Of a stretch of 33,779 bases of DNA, positions 1-6,170 are shown one piece after another. Location: the NCBI GenBank assembly GCA_046262355.1, contig JBHEMX010000052.1, forward strand, positions 1 through 33,779, given 5' to 3'. Numbering within the stretch: position 1 is the stretch's first letter; every line of letters begins with the position of its first letter. This stretch comes from DATADD01 sp046262355. Its GTDB lineage: Bacteria; Actinomycetota; CADDZG01; WHSQ01. The notes beneath the pieces are model-generated. The model did not search any database and was not told the DNA's origin. It saw only the letters and a list, made by a program, of their open reading frames with translations. Made by a program: the position numbers and the translations under genes.

Positions 1-69
1 CACCTCATCGCAGAAGCGCTTGGCGTCGTCCAAGAGATCAGTCTGCCGCTCTGCCAGGCCAAGTGTCAC
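1..69 (-). CDS. Partial small ORF, N-terminus only (runs off window start)
   Basis: Reading leftwards from a GTG at 69, 23 codons are open to the window edge and give a protein-like sequence beginning VTLGLAERQTDLLDDAKRF. The start is supported by a GGAGG ribosome binding site (plus-strand 75-79), five bases upstream, and a GATAAT -10-like box at 91-96. It has the same orientation as the rest of the serine-recombinase element. No family can be assigned from 23 residues. The opposite strand (1-105) is also open but has no start in the window and looks less convincing. Confidence 0.5.
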   Translation of the reverse strand, partial: MTLGLAERQTDLLDDAKRFCDEV

Positions 70-74
70 GAAGT

Positions 75-96
75 CCTCCGAGAGAGAAGAATTATC
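75..96 (-). promoter_or_regulatory. -10 box and ribosome binding site of the leftward partial gene
   Basis: On the minus strand GATAAT (91-96) is followed by GGAGG (75-79) and GTG (67-69). No well-spaced -35 box was found. An imperfect inverted repeat (about 81-112, GAGAGA...TCTCTC) overlaps the -10 and could be an operator. Confidence 0.35.
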
Positions 97-203
97 GTCG
101 TGTAATTCTCTCAAGTCCCGGTTCAGATCGCGAGCACTGAAGGCGAGAAAAACACCAACCACCTAGCTACGAGAACTTTCAGGGCAAGGATGTCACGGTT
201 CGC

Positions 204-416
204 TTGGAGGACGGCACCGAGGTCGAGGGCCACATCAGACGCGAGGACCAGACCGGCGAGGACACCGAGGGTCACGTCATCAGAGTCAGGTATGTGGACC
301 AGAGCGGCGACGACACCCAGGCCAACCTGCTGCGTGCCGCCACCGACAAGGGTGAGCCGGTCTACGTGCGCTTCCCCGATGGGGCCGAGGTCAAGGGCCA
401 CGGTTACAAGATGTGA
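204..416 (+). CDS. Small repeat peptide with DGxEVxGH / GEDTxGH motifs, probably frame-broken
   Basis: About 70 residues read from a TTG at 204, but the recognisable repeat begins earlier: the same frame is open from 141 and encodes VTVRLEDGTEVEGH, which is repeated near the C-terminus as VYVRFPDGAEVKGH. Between them lie GEDTEGHV and SGDDTQAN. The protein ends HGYKM. No ATG/GTG/TTG exists between 141 and 204, so the true N-terminus is uncertain. A third GEDTQGH unit sits just after the stop in another frame (from 424), suggesting a lost reading frame. Small actinobacterial peptides with repeated D-T/V-E-G-H motifs are known only as hypothetical or precursor-like proteins; that link is from memory and no function is assigned. 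The antisense ORF here looks like a shadow. Confidence 0.4.
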   Translation: MEDGTEVEGHIRREDQTGEDTEGHVIRVRYVDQSGDDTQANLLRAATDKGEPVYVRFPDGAEVKGHGYKM

Positions 417-452
417 GGACTTCACCGGTGAGGACACCCAGGGCCACATCAG
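252..452 (+). repeat. Two near-identical 29-base direct repeats (252-280 and 424-452)
   Basis: Both copies encode TGEDT(E/Q)GH but are 172 bases apart, which puts them in different frames. They match at most positions, with differences mainly at silent sites. Confidence 0.6.
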
Positions 453-547
453 CCAAGCCGGGGATGGAGCGTTAGGGGCGCAGCTAGCAACGTCACCTCA
501 GCGGCCCTCCTGTCGGTCCTGCGGAGCCAGCCAGGGCCGGGTGAGGG

Positions 548-569
548 AAGGGGCCTGCGGCCCCCTTTT
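548..569 (+). terminator. Intrinsic terminator hairpin
   Basis: GGGGCC (550-555), loop TGC, GGCCCC (559-564), followed by CTTTT. It lies downstream of the rightward repeat-peptide gene, in the right orientation to end it. Confidence 0.5.
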
Positions 570-593
570 CCGAGCGTGTCAGGAGGCATGAGA

Positions 594-616
594 AAGGCCC
601 GGGTAAACCGGGCCTT
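594..616. terminator. Second strong hairpin, probably terminator
   Basis: Perfect 9-bp stem AAGGCCCGG / CCGGGCCTT with a GTAAA loop, flanked by A and T residues on both sides, so it could act in either direction. Together with 548-569 it separates the repeat-peptide gene from the region to its right. Confidence 0.5.
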
Positions 617-960
617 CTCGCCCCCAAGGACGCATACTTGAGGACAGACAAAGCAACGTAGGACAGCTTACCGGGTCCTACGGGCACGGCAAGGGAACTT
701 GCTGCTGGGACTCCGGTCCAGCCCGCGTGGTCCTCACGAGACGAGGCACACCGAACGCCGAGGCGGTGACAGCGGCGGGTAGGGCCTGCCGACACGAGCC
801 GCCAATCCGAGGGTGACGTGCCACGGTCAAGTGCAGGCCCGGACGTGGACTCCGCCAACGCGTCACCCGAGCCCCGCGAGAGGGGCAGCCGGTCCTGGGG
901 CAAGCGAGCAATACCCGTAGCCCCTACCTTCAACCTCTGACTCCCGATGTCTGACGCACA
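617..960. other. Gene-free, hairpin-rich stretch
   Basis: No convincing reading frame is seen (the long leftward ORF here has a poor composition). The stretch is dense in inverted repeats: GCAAG...CTTGC near 690-703, GGGTGACG (811-818) with CGTCACCC (861-868), GCCCC (871-875) with GGGGC (882-886), and GGGGC (897-901) with GCCCC (920-924). It is flanked by terminator hairpins at both ends. It is not recognisable as tmRNA or RNase P RNA. It may be a structured non-coding RNA or a regulatory/packaging region of the element. Confidence 0.35.
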
Positions 961-971
961 CGGAGTGAGTG

Positions 972-999
972 ATAGGTAGCCCTGCGCTGGGCTACCTAT
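972..999 (-). terminator. Terminator hairpin after the RHH gene
   Basis: 11-bp perfect stem ATAGGTAGCCC (972-982) / GGGCTACCTAT (989-999) with a 6-base loop, 42 bases downstream of the leftward gene ending at 1041. Confidence 0.6.
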
Positions 1000-1040
1000 G
1001 CCCTCCTTCCCCCTCTGTCCTCGGCTCCGGAGTGGGGCGC

Positions 1041-1319
1041 TCACTTCCACCGTCCCACCACGCGCTTGCACTTGAGGCAGTAGGAGGTGCCGTTCGGGTT
1101 GCGGTTGCGGTCCACCGGGCGGGTGTGAGTGCAGGTTGCCTCACTACTCGGCTGCTTCACCGCTGCTGGCGCTTCCGGCTTCCGTAAGGGCTTGCCGTTG
1201 CGGAGAGCGGTCTCGACGGCGAAGCGCACCCAGTCCGAGCGAGTCATGCCAGCGGCCTTCGCGGCAGCGTCTACCCGCTCCAACAGCTTCGCCTCCCAGC
1301 GCATGGTGACGACATTCAT
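1041..1319 (-). CDS. Ribbon-helix-helix DNA-binding protein with C-terminal zinc-ribbon-like tail
   Basis: 92 residues from the ATG at 1319. The N-terminal half (MNVVTMRWEAKLLERVDAAA, then AGMTRSDWVRFAVETAL) has the beta-strand/helix/helix pattern of Arc/MetJ-type ribbon-helix-helix regulators. The C-terminal part carries CTHTRP...YCLKC, a possible zinc site. An upstream GTG at 1382 would add 21 low-complexity residues, but two identical palindromes lie in that interval, so the ATG is preferred and the palindromes are read as the gene's own operator. It is the last gene before a terminator. Likely an autoregulated element regulator; target genes unknown. Confidence 0.65.
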   Translation of the reverse strand: MNVVTMRWEAKLLERVDAAAKAAGMTRSDWVRFAVETALRNGKPLRKPEAPAAVKQPSSEATCTHTRPVDRNRNPNGTSYCLKCKRVVGRWK

Positions 1320-1329
1320 GGGGGCGCCA

Positions 1330-1373
1330 CGCGTATTACGCGAGGGGGAATCAGGGGGGCGCGTATTACGCGC
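1330..1373. promoter_or_regulatory. Paired palindromic operator CGCGTATTACGCG
   Basis: Two identical 13-bp odd palindromes (1330-1342 and 1360-1372; the second extends to 15 bp, 1359-1373) start exactly 30 bp apart, about three helical turns. They lie immediately upstream of the RHH start, where dimeric RHH repressors usually bind. Confidence 0.6.
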
Positions 1374-1466
1374 GACGGTCACGCTCTACCCGCCCAATCC
1401 ACCAGGTGTTTTCTCTCGCTTTGAGCGCCGAAACGGCCTGGCCCTGCGAAACGCCGAAACGCCGCG

Positions 1467-2018
1467 TCACGCGTCCACCTCCACGGCCTCTTGCACCGGT
1501 CCCGCGTTCAGCTCCCGCAGGGCCTCTCCCACGGCTGCCCGGGCTTCGGGGTAGGGCGCGAGGGCAGCGAGCAGGACGGAGCGGAGCGACACCCACTCGG
1601 GTGCGACCAGGACGTTGACCTGCGTGTTCGTCTGTAGCTCGCCCTCCAGCCGGGCCAGCAGCTCGACGCAGCGCGTCGCCTCTCGTATGGCGCTGGTAGC
1701 GCCCAGGATGTGTTCCTTGCTCTTGGCCATCTGCAGCACGGCCACCGCCTGGGACAGCAGCGAGCGGGTGATGCGGACGTAGTCGAAGGGGCGCTCGGCC
1801 TCTTTCAGGGCGTGGTTCACCACGTCTGGGGGGACCGCTCTACGGGCTGCCTTGGCGTGATTCACGGGCGGTAAGAGGTGGCGCAGCTTGTGACGGCGCA
1901 CAGAATCTTCCGAAAGTTGCCATTCCCGCGCTATCCCGCTCATGCTTCTGCCTTTGAACAGCGCTCCGTCGATTGCCTCTCGCTCGTCGTGTGAGCACAC
2001 CAGACAGACGCGCGGCAC
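1467..2018 (-). CDS. Zn-finger/HTH protein of phage type
   Basis: 183 residues, GTG start at 2018 directly adjoining the stop of the upstream gene (TAA-GTG). The N-terminus has C-x2-C-x-H (PRVCLVCSHDEREAID) followed by a helix-turn-helix (GRSMSGIAREWQLSEDSVRRH, HKLRHL). Such proteins occur in actinobacterial prophages near replication or terminase genes. The remaining two thirds is helical, including QMAKSKEHILGATSAIREA, and ends acidic. It could be a regulator or a small-terminase-like DNA binder; the sequence does not decide. It belongs to the coupled leftward operon. Confidence 0.6.
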   Translation of the reverse strand: MPRVCLVCSHDEREAIDGALFKGRSMSGIAREWQLSEDSVRRHKLRHLLPPVNHAKAARRAVPPDVVNHALKEAERPFDYVRITRSLLSQAVAVLQMAKSKEHILGATSAIREATRCVELLARLEGELQTNTQVNVLVAPEWVSLRSVLLAALAPYPEARAAVGEALRELNAGPVQEAVEVDA

Positions 2019-2321
2019 TTACTTCTGCCCTTCCCTTTCGGGCACCTTCGTCTGTCGTTCCCGTAGTGCCTTGAGCTCTGGAAGCGTTGCTTCGTCCACG
2101 AGCTCGGTGCGTGGGCGTAACCACTTCGCGGTCGTCTTCACCTGGACCCAGCGGCGGCCAGAAGCCTCCTGCACTCCCCTCCCCGTCGTGACCCACCGCT
2201 CGACGCCGAGCGGCATCACAGCTACGTCGGCCGGGACCGCGACGTCATGCTCCGGGGCAAGGTCGTCACGTCGCAGGCTGCCGTAAAGCCACCGCTCGTA
2301 AGCCGCGTCCAGGGCGGTCAT
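2019..2321 (-). CDS. Hypothetical phage-type protein, 100 aa
   Basis: Starts at the ATG at 2321, which overlaps the upstream stop as ATGA, and ends directly against the GTG of the next gene. The longer ORF in this frame reaching 2720 is an antisense-like extension with poor composition and was rejected. Sequence MTALDAAYERWLYGSLRRDD, then a W-rich centre (RRWVQVKTTAKWLRP) and a charged C-terminus. No family recognised; a small globular protein of the element operon. Confidence 0.6.
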   Translation of the reverse strand: MTALDAAYERWLYGSLRRDDLAPEHDVAVPADVAVMPLGVERWVTTGRGVQEASGRRWVQVKTTAKWLRPRTELVDEATLPELKALRERQTKVPEREGQK

Positions 2322-2806
2322 GCGGGATGGCCCCACCCGTCGGTCCTCACGGACACCCGGGGGCCACCCGGCCCCGTGAAGGCAGCTTCGCCACCCATGG
2401 CGCGCTGGACGTCTTCCAGCGAAGTGCGCGTGTCGCGCGCCCACTTGTCCCACTGCGCGGCCCACTCCGTAACGTCGTCGTGCAGCTCTCCACCCGGCAT
2501 CGCCGCGACCTCCGCTTCGAGTGGGTCGGAGAAGCGCTCGACCAAGGCGGCGGCCTTCTCCCGGTTGGGCTCGCGCGCCACGGCCTTTTGCGCCTGCCAC
2601 GGGAGGTGACGAATCACGGCGGCGTCGATGCCGCTCGCCGTCGTCTGAGGGCTGTTCCACACGGGACGCGAGGGGCGCGGCTCGGAGCGCGTCGGGCTCT
2701 CGCTCAGCTCTCGGCGCCAAGAGTCGTCGCGGGGGACCGCCTGCTGCTTGTGGAGCGTTTCCAGTTGGTCGGCCATGTGCTGCAGGTTCGGGTCGTTCAA
2801 GGTCAT
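2318..2806 (-). CDS. Hypothetical protein, 162 aa, helical
   Basis: ATG start at 2806 overlaps the stop of the upstream gene as ATGA, which fixes the start; the 23 extra residues available upstream are not needed. N-terminal region MTLNDPNLQHMADQLETLHK looks like a coiled coil, followed by a Pro/Arg/Ser-rich linker and a helical acidic domain with many Trp (VTEWAAQWDKWARD). No known motif. Fully embedded in the overlapping leftward gene chain, so translation is probably coupled. Confidence 0.6.
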   Translation of the reverse strand: MTLNDPNLQHMADQLETLHKQQAVPRDDSWRRELSESPTRSEPRPSRPVWNSPQTTASGIDAAVIRHLPWQAQKAVAREPNREKAAALVERFSDPLEAEVAAMPGGELHDDVTEWAAQWDKWARDTRTSLEDVQRAMGGEAAFTGPGGPRVSVRTDGWGHPA

Positions 2807-2985
2807 CTCGTCCTCTCCTTCGTCGTGTCTCGCTTGCGGCGTCGTGCTCGGGCCAACTCCAACTCCCGCTCCCACCTCTCAGGGTCTGCGCGGTAGGCGC
2901 GCTTCGCTTCGGTGTGGGCGGCGGTACATGCAGCGCACCGACATCCGCCCACGACGTAGTTGCTACGGGTGCCGTGTGTCCTCAT
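2803..2985 (-). CDS. Small CxC-x2-C protein typical of actinophages
   Basis: 60 residues. N-terminus MRTHGTRSNYVVGGCRCAAC: this HGTRS-Y-GCRC-C block is common in short uncharacterised proteins of actinobacteriophages and probably binds a metal. It is followed by a helix ending in a very basic tail (ARARRRKRD). ATGA overlaps at both ends couple it to its neighbours. Confidence 0.65.
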   Translation of the reverse strand: MRTHGTRSNYVVGGCRCAACTAAHTEAKRAYRADPERWERELELARARRRKRDTTKERTR

Positions 2986-3200
2986 GCGTCCTCCATGTCC
3001 ACGTCTTCGTGTACGTCACTGTCTTCGGGTACGTCACTGTGAGCGCCGTTCCAGCGACGCTCGTAGGCGATTCGCAAGGGGATGCCACAAGCCGCGCACC
3101 ACGCGCCCAACGTCACTCCGGAGCCGTAGACCTCGGTGACGTGGCGGCAGCGCACACAGACCAGCTCGGCGTAGCGGCGCACGCCCTCACGCTCGGTCAC
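2982..3200 (-). CDS. Zinc-ribbon protein, 72 aa
   Basis: Start chosen at the GTG at 3200 because it overlaps the upstream stop as GTGA; another GTG at 3212 is in frame. Two CxxC pairs (LVCVRCRHVT and GAWCAACGIP) spaced about 20 residues apart form a likely zinc ribbon. The C-terminus is strongly acidic (SDVPEDSDVHEDVDMEDA). No function assigned. Confidence 0.6.
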   Translation of the reverse strand: MTEREGVRRYAELVCVRCRHVTEVYGSGVTLGAWCAACGIPLRIAYERRWNGAHSDVPEDSDVHEDVDMEDA

Positions 3201-3478
3201 TCGTCGTCCCACAGCAGTTGCAAGACGCCTTCGGCCACGCTCTCGGTTGCTTCGGTCACGGCGATGGCGAAGGCGCCCGCGTAGTCGTCGGCTTCCAGAG
3301 CCTCGTGGAAGGCGCTCAAGACCTCCTGCTGGTGGGCCGCTTGTTGCTCAAAGAACATGGCCGCGTACGGCCCGCCGTCCTCACCACTCGCGACCGCGAG
3401 GGCGAAAGCCCGGGCGAAGTCGTTGTTGTGGAAGGCCCGGTCCAACCCCAGCCACTCGGCGGCCTGTACGTCTTCCAT
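3197..3478 (-). CDS. Hypothetical protein with internal duplication, 93 aa
   Basis: Starts at the ATG at 3478, sharing one base with the upstream stop (TGATG). The protein contains two related helical units: AFHNNDFARAFALAVASGE and AFHEALEADDYAGAFAIAVT, so it probably arose from a duplicated helix-loop-helix. Acidic overall. The upstream extension of this frame (to 3631) is not part of this protein but includes the frame-shifted middle of the gene before it. Confidence 0.6.
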   Translation of the reverse strand: MEDVQAAEWLGLDRAFHNNDFARAFALAVASGEDGGPYAAMFFEQQAAHQQEVLSAFHEALEADDYAGAFAIAVTEATESVAEGVLQLLWDDE

Positions 3479-3738
3479 CACGCTCCTTCGTCTTCCAACT
3501 CGGGGTGTACTTGCTTCAACAGCTCGATGAGGTGGCGGGCGGCCGTCAGCAAGACGGCGCGTGCTTCTTGAGCAGCGGGGTCGGTCCACGGACGACAGGA
3601 GCGTGATGGCCTCGATGACGGCTTGTTGCAAGGGAGCGAAGGCGCGCCGGGCCAGGACGCCTTCTCGGTACAGCTCCGCGTGGCCGGGTCGTCAAAGCCG
3701 AGGGCCTTCATGGCCCCACCCCACGTCTCGTCAGTCAC
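3478..3738 (-). pseudogene. Small element gene with two compensating frameshifts
   Basis: GTG at 3738 overlaps the upstream stop as GTGA, and the ORF runs to a TGA at 3478 (86 codons). The first part (VTDETWGGAMKALGFDDPAT) and the end (QEARAVLLTAARHLIELLKQ) look coding, but the middle in that frame is Ser/Pro/Arg-rich nonsense. Between about 3690 and 3590 the protein-like sequence ELYREGVLARRAFAPLQQAV followed by IEAITLLSSVD is found in the neighbouring frame. Restoring it needs one shift near 3690 and an opposite one near 3590. This may be decay, sequencing error, or a tolerated double frameshift. Family unknown. Confidence 0.5.
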
Positions 3739-3923
3739 GCTCCACCTCTTCGTTCCGGAGCCACCCTCGCCAGCAAGTGGGCCTTCAACCACGTTGCCCT
3801 TTGCTGGTCCCACACTTCGTAGCCGCCGTCCTCTCCACGAAGTACCGCGACCTCGTCGGACCTGACGACCTGCCCTTCTTCCGTGCCGTAAGTGAACACA
3901 GGAGCGGGGACTTTCTTATCCAC
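3735..3923 (-). CDS. Small hypothetical protein, 62 aa
   Basis: GTG start immediately follows the TAG of the helicase-loader gene (no gap), and the stop overlaps the next GTG (GTGA). The sequence is beta-rich: VFTYGTEEGQVVRSDEVAVL, then GYEVWDQQRATWLKAHLLAR. No motif recognised. The tight junctions suggest a real member of the operon. Confidence 0.55.
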   Translation of the reverse strand: MDKKVPAPVFTYGTEEGQVVRSDEVAVLRGEDGGYEVWDQQRATWLKAHLLARVAPERRGGA

Positions 3924-4745
3924 CTACGGCCCCTTCTCGTAATAACTCGGCGGCATGACGCCCTTGCCCCATCGCTGCGGCGGTGGCGATTGCCTCTGGC
4001 TGTCGTCCATCTGGACATGGACGACGCGGCCCTGGGCGGGCCGCTGGTCTGGCCCGTCCATCACGACCTGGACGCAAGCCTTCAGCCGCGACCCAATGCG
4101 GTCTCCGAACCGGTTGGACCACCCGGACGGCGGGACGTTCGTGGCGATGATGGTCTTGCGCCGACAGGAGGAGCGGGGGTCGAGGATGCTGTGCAGCGCC
4201 GACTCCAGGAACTCAGTCCCTCTATCGACGCCGAGGTCGTCAAGGAAGAGCAGACCGCAGCTCTGCAACAGCTCGGTGGTTTCCCTGACCGCTTCCCTTT
4301 CTCCCGTTCGCAGCTCAATCATCAGCGTCGGAGCGCTGCGGTAGCCGATGCGCCGGTCGTAGCCGGACTCGATGACGGCCTTCATCGCGCCCCACGCGTT
4401 GAAAGACTTGCCCACGCCCGTCTCCCCAACCAGCAGCAAGCCCCAGGGCCCGTCGTTGTACGGGTCCGCGATGAAGGCGTCCGTCCAGTCTCGTACCGGC
4501 TTGACGGAGATGCGGGCGCCCTTGAAATCCTCGGGAACGATGCGCAAGCGCCTCTCTATCTCGTCACGGCGCATGAGAAGGTGCTCGGCCTTGCGCTGAG
4601 CGTCGTACTCCTTGCGCTTCACGTCACGCTCTGCTTCCGTGAGCTTGGCCCACTCACCACCACGCTCGGCGTAGCGGCGCTGTATCTGGGCGAGTGCATC
4701 CTTGATGTGCGGCGGCGTGTCCCGCACGTAGGCGTCTGTCGTCAT
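3924..4745 (-). CDS. DnaC/IstB-type AAA+ helicase loader
   Basis: 273 residues. An N-terminal charged helical region (about 1-70) precedes an AAA+ core: Walker A GETGVGKS at 107-114, Walker B LLFLDDLG around 165-172, and a sensor-like IIATNVPPSG. This is the DnaC/IstB family, which loads the replicative helicase onto DNA. Its ATG overlaps the stop of the replication-initiator-like gene (ATGA), giving an initiator-loader pair like lambda O-P. That context favours a phage/element replication role over a transposition helper (IstB), since no transposase is nearby. It should load the host DnaB at the element origin. Confidence 0.85.
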   Translation of the reverse strand: MTTDAYVRDTPPHIKDALAQIQRRYAERGGEWAKLTEAERDVKRKEYDAQRKAEHLLMRRDEIERRLRIVPEDFKGARISVKPVRDWTDAFIADPYNDGPWGLLLVGETGVGKSFNAWGAMKAVIESGYDRRIGYRSAPTLMIELRTGEREAVRETTELLQSCGLLFLDDLGVDRGTEFLESALHSILDPRSSCRRKTIIATNVPPSGWSNRFGDRIGSRLKACVQVVMDGPDQRPAQGRVVHVQMDDSQRQSPPPQRWGKGVMPPSYYEKGP

Positions 4746-5641
4746 GCCAATCCCTCCAGGTAAGCCTCCGGGGGCGGATTCCGGTAGACACCGCCCGTAG
4801 TGGACGACGAGCGCATCTGCTGGCGGAGCGTGTCGTAGCTGCGCCGGAAGGCCGACACGCCTTGGACCCGGCCACTCCAGAAGTCATGCGTCAGCGCCCA
4901 GCGGAGCACGTCTTCGGCCTCGACGGGACTGCGGCCGTCGTCGAACATCATCCGCCGGGCCTGGAGGAGTTCCTTGTGCGCAGGCCCGGCCTTGTTCGGC
5001 GGCCACCCGCACTCCGTGGTCAGAAGCTCACTCCGGAGCCCGCACCATCTCGCTACAGCCCCTTCAGAAGCGACTGGCACTAAGGAAGGGTTGTTGGGGG
5101 TTTCGCCCTTTGGCGCTGGTTCGGATTCGAGAGACACGTCATCGTCCTCGGACACAGGTGTCCGAGGCGATGTGTTTTCTGAGTCTTCATCAACTGAGTC
5201 TTCTTTATGCGCCATGGGTGACGTGTGGGCACCGGACACCGGTGACGTGTGGTCTCCATCCCTGCGGTCACCGGTGACCGCATACCGGGCGCTCAGAGAG
5301 GTGAACCGGTAGACGTTCGTCTGGTTCTCGCGGCGCCGGTCCTGCACCCTGAGCAGGCCAAACGCGACCAGCTCCGCGATATAGCGCTGCAGCTGGCGGA
5401 CAGAGCACCCGAGGTCACCGGCGACCGTCTCTTGACTGACGAAAGTGCTTCCCGCCTGCCAAGCGTAGGAGCGAAGGACGAGGTAGGCCATGCGCGTCTG
5501 CATGGACAACTCAGCGTCTCTCAGAAGGACGTTGTGCGCCATGGTGAAGCCCTTGGCCTCGGCCGCATCTTCGAAGCTGAACTGCATGCTGTTGCCGGAT
5601 TCAACGTGTTCCTGACCCTCGCCCGCGTTATGCTTTTTCAC
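4742..5641 (-). CDS. Winged-helix replication-initiator-like protein
   Basis: 299 residues from the GTG at 5641, chosen because AAGGAGG (5647-5653) stands five bases upstream; a start at 5674 would lack this site. Residues about 30-120 form a winged helix of the kind found in phage and plasmid replication proteins (FTMAHNVLLRDAELSMQTRM, then VSQETVAGDLGCSVRQLQRY). A low-complexity acidic linker with two HTSP motifs follows, then a C-terminal helical domain (WALTHDFWSGRVQGVSAFRR). It is coupled to the DnaC-like gene downstream. The DNA encoding the linker holds strong palindromes and an AT-rich patch (5146-5280), as expected of an origin lying inside its own initiator gene. Alternative: a plain HTH regulator. 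Confidence 0.75.
   Translation of the reverse strand: MKKHNAGEGQEHVESGNSMQFSFEDAAEAKGFTMAHNVLLRDAELSMQTRMAYLVLRSYAWQAGSTFVSQETVAGDLGCSVRQLQRYIAELVAFGLLRVQDRRRENQTNVYRFTSLSARYAVTGDRRDGDHTSPVSGAHTSPMAHKEDSVDEDSENTSPRTPVSEDDDVSLESEPAPKGETPNNPSLVPVASEGAVARWCGLRSELLTTECGWPPNKAGPAHKELLQARRMMFDDGRSPVEAEDVLRWALTHDFWSGRVQGVSAFRRSYDTLRQQMRSSSTTGGVYRNPPPEAYLEGLA
5146..5280. other. Candidate replication origin inside the initiator-like gene
   Basis: Contains a perfect 10-bp inverted repeat with 2-bp spacer (CCTCGGACAC / GTGTCCGAGG, 5146-5167), a locally AT-rich stretch with the directly repeated CTGAGTCTTC near 5179-5204, a 12-bp direct repeat GGTGACGTGTGG (5217-5228 and 5241-5252, 24 bp apart), an internal CACCGGTG, and a perfect 16-bp palindrome CGGTCACCGGTGACCG (5265-5280). 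It lies in the part encoding the disordered linker, where the protein sequence is least constrained. Confidence 0.45.
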
Positions 5642-5852
5642 AGACGCCTCCTTCTTGGCGGAAAGGGGTGTCAACGGTGGTGGTGGCGTCGGCCGGGGTG
5701 GCGGCCCGGCCTTCGTCTTTTTCGCCGTACTTCTCGCAGTAGAGGCTGCTCACGAGCGCGTCGGTTTCGGGGCTCTCGTAGAACAAGCCCGCCGATTCCG
5801 CAACGCGGACCAGCAGCTCCATGAACTCTGCCGGGGCCTCACTCGGCGTCAT
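5628..5852 (-). CDS. Hypothetical protein, 74 aa
   Basis: Start placed at the ATG at 5852 (MTPSEAPAEFMELLVRVAES), overlapping the end of the XRE gene by 14 bases. Its end overlaps the initiator start by 14 bases and contains that gene's ribosome binding site. The sequence is acidic and helical at the N-terminus with a Thr/Ala-rich tail. No family recognised. Confidence 0.5.
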   Translation of the reverse strand: MTPSEAPAEFMELLVRVAESAGLFYESPETDALVSSLYCEKYGEKDEGRAATPADATTTVDTPFRQEGGVCEKA

Positions 5853-6084
5853 CGCTCGACCACAGCCAATCGGGGTCGACACGCAACGCCTGGGCGACGG
5901 CCACCTTCAACTTGGGCGACAACCTGCTCTGACCGCGTTCCACCAAGGACAACGTGGACTTGTGGACGCTTTGGCCGGTTGTCTCCGAGATGAGCCAGCT
6001 GAGGTCGCAGAGACGCAGACGGCGGCGAAGCCTCTCGGCGCGCAGACGAGACTCAATAGCAATAGTTGGTGCCGTGGTGCTCAA
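5839..6084 (-). CDS. XRE-family helix-turn-helix regulator
   Basis: 81 residues from a TTG at 6084, with AAGGAG about seven bases upstream (6092-6097). It is a single HTH_3/XRE domain: LRAERLRRRLRLCDLSWLIS, recognition region VHKSTLSLVERGQSRLSPKL, then a helix ending DPDWLW. Cro/CI-like repressors of this size control lysogeny or element maintenance. It heads the overlapping replication genes, so it probably regulates them. Possible operators are the inverted repeat GCTCTA...TAGAGC at 6154-6170 and the promoter at 6458-6463. Confidence 0.8.
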   Translation of the reverse strand: MSTTAPTIAIESRLRAERLRRRLRLCDLSWLISETTGQSVHKSTLSLVERGQSRLSPKLKVAVAQALRVDPDWLWSSDDAE

Positions 6085-6153
6085 GGGGGGCTCCTTCTCA
6101 AGACGTAGTTGGAAACGTCGGAGTGGAGCCGGGCGTAGCCCCGAGCGGGGCCA

Positions 6154-6170
6154 GCTCTAGGAGTTAGAGC
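6154..6170. promoter_or_regulatory. Inverted repeat upstream of the XRE gene
   Basis: GCTCTA (6154-6159), GGAGT, TAGAGC (6165-6170): a perfect 6-bp dyad overlapping the stop of the preceding ORF, about 70 bp upstream of the XRE start. It could be an XRE operator or a weak terminator. Confidence 0.35.

Noticed and set aside
493..1071. Long leftward ORF (192 codons)
   Set aside because: Composition is Ser/Pro/Gly/Arg-rich without motifs, it crosses terminator hairpins, and no ribosome binding site is present.
2322..2720. Extended N-terminus for the gene ending at 2019
   Set aside because: The ATGA overlap at 2321 gives a natural start and the extension overlaps the neighbouring gene with non-coding-like sequence.
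3924..4745. IstB transposition helper
   Set aside because: No IstA transposase or terminal inverted repeats nearby; the initiator-like partner points to DNA replication.
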